Source: Rotaria socialis
Taxonomy: Eukaryota > Rotifera > Eurotatoria > Philodinida > Philodinidae
Assembly (NCBI GenBank): GCA_905331475.1
Contig: CAJNYU010001441.1
Span: 1 to 64,000 of the forward strand
Direction of reading: 5' to 3'
Length of the DNA: 64,000 nucleotides
Part shown: piece after piece, positions 1-9,600 of the stretch
How the letters are laid out: each line of letters starts with the position of its first letter
Numbering within the stretch: the first letter of the stretch is position 1
Position numbers and translations under genes: made by a program
The notes under the pieces: model-generated
Databases searched by the model: none
What the model saw: only the letters and a program-made list of their open reading frames with translations
Told to the model about the DNA's origin: nothing

Positions 1-1111
1 GTCGAGCTCGTATCTTGTAGTCAGTTGGTGATGAATAAAATGGAGGCGAATAAATTGATTCATTCACTGTATATTTTGAAATGAAAACAAGTTATCGTTC
101 TTCAAATCGAGTCTGGCATTCTTATATTTTTCAATGATGGGATATTTTACTGTTGCTACCTAGTTACAATACCATAAATTCTACAACAGAAATAAAATAA
201 ATATGACGCAAAATGTTCACAGTCAATAAAGGAGCAGACTGTGACTTTGAACACAGATTTCGAGAAAGAACTCTGCCAACGAAATAGTACTTTGCTCTAT
301 TCTGATTTTCATCTCGATACCACTATGATATGAAACACAATTGCGCGATTAGCTACCAATATACTTCGATCTAAATTAAGAATGTTTTCCTATTTGTTTT
401 GTTAATAAATTTAAAATTATTATCTAGAAGAAAAGAATCTAACTGACTCATTTTTTCAAGAAATCATTGAATATTTCTCAGCAAAACTCACAGAGTTATT
501 TCGTAATCCTTAAATAAACCATTTCATAAACATAATGAACACATTTGAAAGATCGATCGGGCATTATCTTTAAACAAAACAAAAAGTTTTTTGAATAGTT
601 GTGTTTGTTCAAGCTTATTGTTCCATAGTTATGTTTAACAAATAGATCAATAATATGGGAAACATAATTATTTCATTTTAAGCATGTATGTCAAGTCAAT
701 TGTTTAGTGTTAATCGATGTAATAAATCTAATGTTCGGATTAATAGAGCATAACAGATCTTTAATATATCAAATGATGATGGTTGATCAACGCAAGGAGG
801 TTCATCATAATTTAAAGATCTGGATGTTGTTGAACCGATTGATGAAGCAGATCGAGCACTTGTTAATGTATTATTAAAATCATCAAGAATTTACTCTTTT
901 AGAGTATCTGCATTTGAAAGATTTCAAAATAAAATCATGATTTTTCGATCTATTGCCATTATAGATAAATCGAAATTAAAACAGGCAAATGATGAAATCA
1001 TTTGCTTCATTACTAAATCATTACTAAATGTAATTTTTGTATTTAACAAATTTGTGAAAATAGATCGAACTTGATATTTTATTTTACTTTTTAGTTTATA
1101 AGAAGAGGGTT
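1..1111. other. AT-rich stretch with no supported gene
   Basis: I see no open frame with family character, no snRNA-like block and no clear repeat before the hairpin at about 1112. The base composition is plain AT-rich intergenic sequence. Confidence 0.5.
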
Positions 1112-1133
1112 CCCGTTTCCCGAAGGAGACGGG
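1112..1133 (-). other. GC-rich hairpin with TTCG tetraloop at the U2 3' end
   Basis: On the minus strand, CCCGT-C-TCC, a TTCG loop and GGA-A-ACGGG form a stem of eight pairs with one mismatch. It lies just past the U2 stem-loop IV, where 3'-end formation is expected. It could be an extra terminal stem of the transcript or a 3'-processing signal. Its role is inference. Confidence 0.5.
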
Positions 1134-1136
1134 AGT

Positions 1137-1325
1137 GGACCGAACTCGATGGCACTGCAGTGTCGAGACGATCAGTGGCACAGGTCCGAGTGAACTCGGG
1201 TGATCCTGGCCGATGTCCAAAAATCCGCTTGAAAGAGCCTGGTCCCAATGGGGCCAGCGTTGGCTTTCAAACCGACGAGAACAGATACTACACTTTGATC
1301 TTAGCCGAAAAGGCCGAGAAGCGAT
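1137..1325 (-). ncRNA. RNU2: U2 spliceosomal snRNA gene (or close pseudogene)
   Basis: Read on the minus strand from 1325, the sequence begins ATCGCTTCTCGGCCTTTT and continues CGGCTAAGATCAAAGTG. This is the nearly invariant U2 5' end. The branch-point recognition element GTAGTA is at 1286-1291, in the context GTAGTATCTGTTC. The Sm site ATTTTTGG is at 1217-1224, preceded by GG as in metazoan U2. Stem-loop IIa (about 1252-1272) and IIb (about 1236-1254) can be folded with GC-rich arms unlike the vertebrate primary sequence. A stem-loop IV-like hairpin with a CACTGCAGTGCC loop lies at about 1145-1167, resembling the U2B''-binding loop. The length of about 189 nt matches U2 (about 188 nt). U2 base-pairs with intron branch sites in the spliceosome. 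The 3' end is approximate. Open frames over this block are incidental. Confidence 0.88.
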
Positions 1326-1468
1326 GCCTATCTTGGAGGATAGGAAAGCACGAAATTGCGGTTGCAATGGCACATTGCTCGCTCCAAGGCTCGCAAAGAA
1401 CAGGAAAAAAATGAAACACGTAAGTAGGACAGAAGAAATATCGTGCCCCGCAACTCAACGAGAAAAAT
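1326..1468. promoter_or_regulatory. Putative divergent promoter between U2 and SL RNA genes
   Basis: These 143 bp separate the 5' ends of the minus-strand U2 gene and the plus-strand SL RNA gene, so any proximal sequence elements must lie here for both. The stretch is less AT-rich than its surroundings. A 6-bp inverted repeat, CCTATC/GATAGG (1327-1344), lies directly next to the U2 start. I cannot name a PSE or TATA box. The promoter role is inferred from position alone. Confidence 0.4.
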
Positions 1469-1580
1469 TGCTTATTACAACTTACCAAAAGGTAAACGGT
1501 CTTTACTGATCAAATACATGTTGCGATGACGAAATCGTGCGGGTTGATGGTAACATCGATCTGAACCTGCGACACATTTA
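1469..1580 (+). ncRNA. SL RNA: Spliced-leader (SL) RNA gene, bdelloid type
   Basis: Positions 1469-1491 read as a 23-nt leader whose core is CTTATTACAACTTACCAA (1471-1488). Compared with the bdelloid leader as I remember it, only the first base (T for G) and the 21st base (A for G) differ. The leader is followed at once by GTAAAC, the donor expected at the SL exon/intron boundary. Downstream, hairpins can be drawn at 1492-1507 (GTAAA/TTTAC), at about 1525-1542, and around 1545-1575 (GATG-GTAA-CATC inside GGTT/AACC). The SL RNA donates its 5' exon to many mRNAs by trans-splicing. I do not see a canonical Sm site; the nearest candidate, AATACATGTTG (about 1518), is poor, so this copy could be non-functional. 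The 3' end is a guess. Confidence 0.75.
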
Positions 1581-2230
1581 CATTTAGAGTGATAGGTAAG
1601 CATTGAAAACAAAAGCTTATTATATTTTCGTTTCAGGGGTGCAAGTTGCAATTATCCTACATACAATCATTTTATTTTCTCTCTCCTTTATCTAACTTAA
1701 GTAAACTGTATATTAATTTTTTTTTGTCTTTGTTTAGAATGTATTCACATCGATCAACAGCAATAATGTTATTAATATGGAAATAGTCAATAGATTCTTG
1801 AATTAATGAATGAAGATATTCCAATATATCATTTATCCATTTGATTTATTTGTACCTTGTCTTTGTTCTAGATCTTCTATTTTTCTTTTTTTTTTGAACG
1901 GCTATAACAATGGCTAAGAATCAAACTGTATAAATGGATATATGATGTTTTACTGTGCAAGTTAACCATTGGAAGTCTTCGATTCAATCAAACATAAATT
2001 TATGTCATTTTTCAAATAAACAACATCTTTTTTTGTATCTAATATAAATAAACTACATACTTCTTCTCTTTTTCATAATGTTGCTCATATATTAATCAAG
2101 TAAAATTTCTTTTTTTTTCATTTTAGATATAAAATAATGTTCCAGAATGCTTATTTTATTATTTACTTCTTCATTTCTACGATATGACGGCGAGAGATTC
2201 GTATTATTTTACTTTTTCTTGTTCCTTTGT
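1581..2230. other. AT-rich intergenic stretch
   Basis: Poly-T and poly-A rich sequence. I see no gene or repeat worth naming between the SL RNA gene and the GC-rich island. Confidence 0.5.
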
Positions 2231-2235
2231 TCTAT

Positions 2236-2465
2236 GATAGTCTACCAGAGCGGCTTCGTTGCCTAACCCAGATAGATTCTTCGTGTCACTGTTGCAGCGA
2301 AGTAATGTAGTACGCGGGAATGTCTGCATGATGTGCGTGTGGTCCCTGACGTCGTACGTACGGGATACCTGCATTCATTGCCCTACCAGTCCGACGTGGT
2401 CCGCTCTATGCGTATCCGTATCTGGACGCACGGCAGGTCTTTCTGATCGCGCGAATAGTAAATAA
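2236..2465. other. GC-rich structured island, possible unidentified RNA gene
   Basis: About 230 bp of markedly GC-richer sequence with sharp AT-rich borders, much like the nearby U2 block. It holds several potential stems: CTTCGTTGC/GCAGCGAAG (about 2254-2302) and TGCGTATCC/GGACGCA (about 2409-2430). It also has an imperfect 20-bp direct repeat (about 2310-2330 and 2357-2375) and the palindromes GACGTC and GTACGTAC. A 68-residue frame runs through it but has no recognisable protein character. I compared it by eye with U1, U4, U5, U6, SRP, RNase P and U3 landmarks and could not assign it. Confidence 0.35.
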
Positions 2466-2603
2466 TCAATAGTTATCAAAGCAATTTATTTGAGTAAATA
2501 CTAGAAGAAGAAAAACAACCAATGAAACATTTTACTGTTTCTCTCAAATCTTTTCAAATGTTTCTCTATATTCAACGAGATGTGGATGAGTTGAAGATAA
2601 CTT

Positions 2604-5600
2604 CTATTGTCCAATTTCAACTGCTTGTAGCACATATTTCATTACCGTACTATATTTTTGAGTTGAGAAATATAATTTCGACGTATTATGATATATTATA
2701 GCTGAATCAGGACGACTTTTCGCCAGTTTGTCTTCACATATTTTTAATCCTTTTTGATAATATGTTAATGCTGTTGTATAATCTTTCATTTCACGATAAG
2801 GTTCACCTAAATTCATATATGTTGTTGCACATTCGAGAGGATTACATTTAACATTCTCTTGAATATTTAACGCTTTCTTATGAAATCCCAGTGCTTTTTC
2901 ATGATCACCCATTAATCGATGAACATCACCAATATCACTATACGTAACAGCCCGGTTAGGATGTTTTTCTGGCAGTGCTTGTTCTCGAATTGAAATACTC
3001 TTTTGAAAATAACTTAGTGCTTTTGAGTACTCTTTCATGCTGCGATAAATTCTACCTAGCCAATTATATGGAAAAGCTAAATCTGGATGATTCTTCGGCA
3101 GAGATATTGCTTGTATTTTATGTGATTTTTCGTAAAATTCAAGTGCTTTCGAGTATTCATCCATGTTGTTATACACAACACCAATATTGTTATAAGTATT
3201 GGCCAATGAAATATCACCTTCACGAAGAGTTTTCCGATGGATTTCAAGTGACTCTTCGTAGAATTTAATTGCTTCTGGATATTTCCCCTGTGCTGTTTTC
3301 ATCATTGCAAGTATGTGATAGATATGCGCCCTATCTCTATCATTGGAAGCATTCTCGAGTAATTCATTGTAGAGTTCCTCAGCTTGATTGAAATGACCCA
3401 CTTTGAGCATCAATGTAGCCATTCGTTGCCACCCTCGACCATCGATTTCCACTTTGATGCGGCCAGTAAGACCAGCAAGTTGTGGATCATTGTCATCAGT
3501 AGTAGTCAATGGTACTTCCCAAAGTCGACTATTCTTAGCCGCCTGTGTGATTTCAACGATAAGAAAAAAACAGTGTGCATTGTAAATAGAATTTCTTGTT
3601 CTTGTGGAAGAGCACATATTTTACTTGGGTCTATTGTTATAATAAACATAACACCCACAATATCTGGATTTTTCTTTAGGGCGTCTTGAACAAATGGTGT
3701 GCGCACTTCTTTTTTCATACTAGTCGATAAAAAGTTGTTAAACGAAAGGAGTCCGCCTTTTGAATCACTTAGATTCTGAAAGTCTTGTTGGCTGAGCCCC
3801 TGATCATGGTAAATAGTAAAAGATTTCTTGAAACTTCCCGACTGCTCCTGATGTAATTGTTGTCGTTGAAGATGAAATTTTCGAATGAAAAATCCTAATT
3901 TGGACATCGCTTCCATATCAAGCGATCTTAATCCATGATTAAGCATACTATAAAGAAAAATCTTTTTCGTATACCACCAGACTGCTGATTTCTGGTGGTA
4001 GCTAGGTACGCTGAAATTCATTTATTTCTTGTTCAGGAATATTTTTTGATCGGCAAAATTTCACTAAGGTGCTCATAGATTTAGAGTCGGCGTCATCGAT
4101 TTCTAATATAATATCCTTGAAAATTACCGAGTACATATACGATGGTGGTAATTGATCAAGGCTTTTTTCATCTGATCCTGTTGCCCCTTTTGTCATCGTT
4201 TGCTTTGGAACGAAGCTCATTGGAATTGAATCATGATCGCACTCACCGGCGACCTTTTTCAGCGATTCACATATCGGCTTGATGGAGATGAAAACACCTC
4301 GAATCTTTGGCCAATCCTTCGACCATGATTCATGGCACGCCTGGTTGCCGCAAAATATATAAATGGCATCCACTTTTGGCATGCTGTCAATGTTGTTTAC
4401 AAGGCTTTGCTCTAATGCGCCAGAAGAAATGACGAATGCCTTTTCGTCATTTATTTCATTCAGAAATTGAATGCATTAAACTGCTGTTGTGCAAATACTC
4501 ACTTCAGTGACCACTGCGTGTAGTTGCGCCAATGTGTTTCGGCAATCTTTATTTTTTTCATCGATGTTACCATCGACCTAAATGACCAGATAATTTTGAG
4601 TCATGCGATGTCTTGGTCGTATAGCATTTGATGTTGCTGTTCTACTTGTAGTAGCACCAGGGTTGCCACCTCATCAGGTCAGAAAAGCGGAAAGTTTGAT
4701 CAAAAAGAGCGGGAAATAACGGAAAATAGCGGAAACAAAAATAGAAAAAACGGAAAGCTGCTTTTTGCTGACCTTTCACATTTCCAAGAGTTTAAGTAAC
4801 CTTGTNAACTCCAAGAAGAAAAAATAAACAATTTCCGGTCCAAAAATAAATATATTTTTTCTGTCAATTCTTTTTCTACTCATCTTTTCTAAAAGTGCCA
4901 TACAGGGAAAATGTTTGTATCGTCCCAAAAAATGTTCGTTTTGTGATAGTGAAATGGCCGTATTGCGACTGTCAGTTCACTATTTTTCGCAGAGAATATA
5001 CCACCGAAGGTGGCTCTTTTTTGGCACAGCACTTTAAAAGTTTATGCGAAAAGATGCAATCGAAAAAACTGAAACTCATTTTTCAGAGTAATAGAACAAA
5101 AAATATATATTCCTTTCCACATATAGCCACCGAATGCGACTCCTTTTTGGCACAAATTAAAACATTGACCCGAAAAACGTACAATCCAAAAAATAAAGCT
5201 CGCTTTTTACAAGTCTAAGAGGATAATGTTGTTCTTTACATTCAGCTGTCGAATGTGGCTATGCTTTCATCTATTATATTAACAAATGAATAAGAACTTG
5301 AAAGAAATTTTCTTTTCTTCACTGGCATTTCAAATCCAGGTGAATGTATTTCATAGTGGAGGCCAAAATGAACACGAAATGTGTTTCACTAGAAAAATTT
5401 ATTGGAAAATCTATCATGTGAAGCGAAAATTTTTCAAGAGTTGTATAGAATTATACGTTAGAAAATTATTTTCCGAGAAATTTTCGTCTGACATCACGTT
5501 ATCTAGTTTTTTGCATGGTTAAGTTTTCAATTAAACAACGAAAGTCTTTTATATGAAAAAGCGGAAAAAAAGCGGAAGAGGTGGCAACCCTGAGTAGCAC

Positions 5601-5646
5601 CATCTGCTGATTTTGTAATAATTGATTTGACTTTTTGCCCACTCAT
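2604..5646 (-). pseudogene. Decayed NAD:arginine ADP-ribosyltransferase with TPR tail
   Basis: The family is a mono-ADP-ribosyltransferase (ART) domain followed by kinesin-light-chain-like tetratricopeptide repeats, a pairing I know as expanded in bdelloids. The initial ATG is at 5644-5646. The N-terminal region (to about 4002) contains the IYIFCGNQ motif. The ART core (about 3550-4021) shows the STS motif in NNFLSTSM and the E-x-E motif in QEQEILF. The expected Y-R-G-Q near the first catalytic arginine reads YHDQ. About six TPR units (GKYPEAIKFYEESL type) fill 2604-3480. Lesions: an element insertion at 4658-5592; in-frame stops at 4578-4580 (at a Trp position) and 4476-4478; a frame change near 4008, where TAGC sits between two TACC copies; and a one-base frame change in a T run of the coding strand near 3565. 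The gene is therefore not expressible as one protein, although the TPR part is open. The last lesion could be a homopolymer error. Confidence 0.85.
4650..5600. mobile_element. Non-autonomous hAT-type element with target duplication
   Basis: The element spans 4658-5592 (935 bp). Its ends are perfect 15-bp inverted repeats: CAGGGTTGCCACCTC at 4658-4672 and its complement at 5578-5592. It is flanked by perfect 8-bp direct repeats AGTAGCAC at 4650-4657 and 5593-5600. A CAGGG start and an 8-bp duplication are hallmarks of the hAT superfamily. Subterminal copies of A(G)CGGAAA occur at the left end (about 4685-4755) and right end (about 5560-5576), the usual kind of transposase-binding array. Three degenerate internal units of about 110 bp share CCACCGAA..GGCTC..TTTTTGGCAC (about 4999, 5120 and 5245). 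The only sizeable frame (4895-5218) reads through these repeats and is not a transposase. There is one unread base at 4806. Mobility would need a transposase supplied from elsewhere. Confidence 0.88.
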
Positions 5647-6689
5647 ATCGAGTACGTACGTCCTGTTGTTTGATATAAATAACTACGAATGAAGAATGGT
5701 AATGTCTTGTTGAAATGTAGATCTCTTTTCGTTCGTTTATGGGCGTCTTTTTTACGACGTTAAATGTGGGTATATTATCTTTTTCTGCTGATACTCAACA
5801 ACAGATATATACCTTGTTCCTATCGCAGGTATGTTTATCAACAAGGAACGAAAGAGCAAAATTCAAGTATATCACGGATTGAATGGTTAGTTTTTTCCAA
5901 CTTTCATTTGCTTTTGGTGCTTGGAAGCATTTGAGTATCGTCGCGCCAACAACTGTATCGTCTTCAGAGAATACTTATCTTTTGTTATCTCGAATCGGTT
6001 TATCTTTCGCTCTATCAAACTATAATATTGGGCATAACACTTATAGTTAGGTACTGGAGACGTCATGAGTTAACTGATTGAAGTTCTTAAACGATGGAAG
6101 ATTGAATTTCTTATTACCGATTCAACAATAAGTAGCACAGTACACAGAATATTTACACACATAGATATTTCAAACACGAAAAGATTTTCGTTCAATCATC
6201 ATTCAAATTTCGTGCAAACTCTGTCACTAATAGGTTTTGAAATTTTCTTTATTGGCATCATCTCATTTTTAAAAGTCAATACCAATTAAGTAAACCTCTC
6301 TATAAAAAGAATACGACTGAAACAGTAGTGAAGATCTCTTTATTTAGATATTGGTTGATTCATGAGAAATCTAAAGAAAAATTGAAATAGAACTTATGAC
6401 TAATTATGGAATGAGACGAAATTTAGCACTGAATCTTGTTATAAAATTATTTATCAATAATAAGTACCGTATTCATTTCTTATCACATACAGAAGCAGAA
6501 GGAGAAGAAAAAATGAGCACGCACCTGATTTGATAGTTTACATAATATAAATAGAAAAATAGAAAAGACAAGAGAAAAGCAAATCCATTGTTTAGCCTAC
6601 GAAAGAAGGCGACTAGAAAAACAGTAACATAAAACTGTTTTTAGCGAGAGGAACTCAAATAAAATAAAATAAAATAAAATATATATTTA
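5647..6689. other. Intergenic stretch between ADP-ribosyltransferase relic and BLTP1
   Basis: No gene recognised. It is the upstream side of the 5646 start and the downstream side of the BLTP1 stop. A short (AAAAT)n tract at about 6660-6680 lies just past the BLTP1 stop codon. Confidence 0.5.
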
Positions 6690-9600
6690 TCACTGTTTCA
6701 TGCACAACTCTTTAAAACGTTCAGGTAGAAGAAAAATAAGAATTAATTGTACGATCGTCATTGATTGTTCACATGGATCCATAATTCCACGTTGAACCCA
6801 TTTAGGAATAGTTAAACGTGCATGACGAAAGCCTAATTTTTGTAAAATATAATCAGCACCAAATGGTTCAACTTCATTTCCATAGGCTGTCAAAAGTTTG
6901 ATCGTTGGCTGTAATTTCCATTTCGAATCGGGACATATAAAACGACGTATATCATCACTTCGTAGTTCATCTAACGGTGGAGGTATTTGATTGTCACTTG
7001 AAGTAGATGATGTTGTAGTTAATCGCTGGCGAGTTTTATCATTATTGACTGTTACTGATGCTGCTAGGAAATTCGGAAAATATTTAAATGAATCCTTATG
7101 AATTTTAATAATTACTTCGTTCTTTTTCTTTTATGTAGGAAGATATAAGATCATGTAAAAAATAAAAATGTTCGGCATTAAATGTAAACATAATATGTTC
7201 ATAAAATTCCGTTTCAAAACTACAATGTACTTGTCCTAAATATGATAGAATTTCGTTGATTTCCTACAATCAGAAAAAAACCAATGATGTTACCATTTAA
7301 TTGTCGTGTTTGAAAACGTAGTTCGAGAGCTGGAAGAATAAATATCGATTCAGCATTGAGTTCATATTGTCTTGAACGAAACGAGCTTGCTGATGCAGGT
7401 GTTTCAGGTTCATCCATTGTTGGAAAATCACGTAAACCTTAAAAAATATAGAAATTTCTTATGAAAAAGAAAAACATCTGTTTTTGCTTTGAAAAAAAAC
7501 TTACCAACAGCTGAAATTGTTGAACTTGCATAATTAAACCATTCATTGATGGTTAAATGCGCAGGTGGTTCATTGCTGTTGCGTGTAACTCGAGAAATTG
7601 AAGCGATATTTGAACGAGATTTTGAACTTGAAAATGTTGTTTGACTTTGATGATCCAAATAAAAGAATAGTTTTTGATTAACTAGAAAATACAAACGGTC
7701 AATCACTTATATGACATGAAATAAATAAACCTACTATCGCCCTCTGCTCCTCGATCGGTAACAAAATTGATTTGTGGTTCATTAAGTGAAAATAAAGCCC
7801 ATTGGCGTGATTTAAAATTTAATCCATGAAAAATAACGATTGTTAAATTATGACCTTGTAACATTATTTCTCCACCATTCATTCCAACGTGTTTTTTAAT
7901 AACACTTATATCATATTTAGCTGGTACATTGGAAGATTTTTTTATATGAATATTCTTCTGATCGCTACTAAAATCATATTGAATGGATGATAACAAATTT
8001 TTCGAATTAGCTATTTGTGCGTTAACAAATTCCGTTAATTTCATTGCCATTTTTAGAATATCGGGTGTTGTCGAACGTGTAATCATTAAATGTAATTGTG
8101 ACCAACGAAGATTTAGTAAAACTAATGTTGACGAAGGCATTGCATTGCTTTCGGTTTCGGTGTTTCGATCATCGTTTAATTGAAGTAAGATGTGACATAT
8201 ACGACCCATCAGAGTTGGTGAACCCATATAATCAATACGAATTTCAATGGCATCCGTGAGAATATTCATCAAATGAGAAGCATCAACAAGAAGAGATCGA
8301 TCACGAAAATCTTGACTAATAAGACCTGAAATATATGCGAATTTTTATTCAAGTGATATAGTAAAATTTTTGTTTTTCAAATTACCTGTTGTTCGAAGAT
8401 TTTTCAATCGTATAATACCACCAATAATGCCTTGTTCGGCTTGAAATGTAGAATTTTGTAAGCCTAATGAAAGAAAAAATGTTCGTTTTCCTTCACTTGT
8501 CAATGTTAAACTTCCAGTTGAATAAACATCTTTTGTATTCCATTCGACTTTGCCCATTACATTCGACATACGCATTGATATATGTAATTCTTTTAATTGT
8601 ATAGCTAATATAATACGTGCTTGTTTAGGTAGTATTTTATTGATGGTTGATGCTATTTGTGCTGTTGGAGCTAGGGTTTGTGTTATTCGATTTGTTGGTG
8701 GAATTCCTGTTGGTAAATTTTCATCACCAAAGAAAAGACGCCGAGCCAATGAACGATTATACCAAATTTTTGGAAAAGTTAAAATTTCTGAAAAACGTCT
8801 TATATCGTATTCAAATTGTGCTCTGGATATTTGTGCAACAATAGATAATTGTATACTATTTAAATATTCATTTTTTTCATTAATCAATACGTAACGTGTA
8901 CGTGAAATATTTATCGAGACCGATTGTACACTCATAGCTAATGCATTACGTGTCTGTAATTGTCCGGAACGTATATCTTCAAATAGATGCACTTTAGATT
9001 CACCCGAAAATGGATGATAAACATTTAATTTAAAATCTTTCATGTAGATTGAAAAGTTTAAGCCAAATAGAGAATTTTCGAATATTTGTCCATTGAGATT
9101 TTCATTATTTGACGATGAAATTTTATCGGATAAAGTACGATTTGATGAAAAAACAACGTCGACAGCAGGCAGACGAAGTTCACATTCCATAGGATGTGTT
9201 GGCAAACATGTAAAGAGAAGAACACACGGTTGTATAAATATACTAACAACAACATCAATTGGAATCGAAGTTGACGATGTTTGATCTTCGATTAAAAATC
9301 TATTTAGATAAAAACAAAAATGAGTTAGTCTGTTATAAGTACACGATTCATTTGACTTACATATTATCTAAATGATCATTATCAGAATTTTGATCCTGTG
9401 CGTGTTCATCTCGTATATTTGATCGTCTTTGTTGTTCGCGTGGCAATTTTACATATTCAAGTGTTTGTTCGAGAAAATCGAGTAATATAGGATGAATAAT
9501 AATTTGTGTTGCCGGTGATTGTATCATAGCACGACAATAGAAACTTGCTCGTTTATTTAACGATTTGTTTGTTACATTAGCATGTTTTGTATTATAATTG

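Noticed and set aside
924..1509. Open frames on both strands around 0.9-1.5 kb
   Set aside because: They overlap the U2 and SL RNA genes and have no protein-family character. They arise because the RNA genes are GC-rich and short of stop codons.
4895..5218. 107-codon frame inside the hAT-type element as a transposase remnant
   Set aside because: It reads through internal degenerate repeats (repeated SFLAQ) and has no DDE, BED or dimerisation motif.
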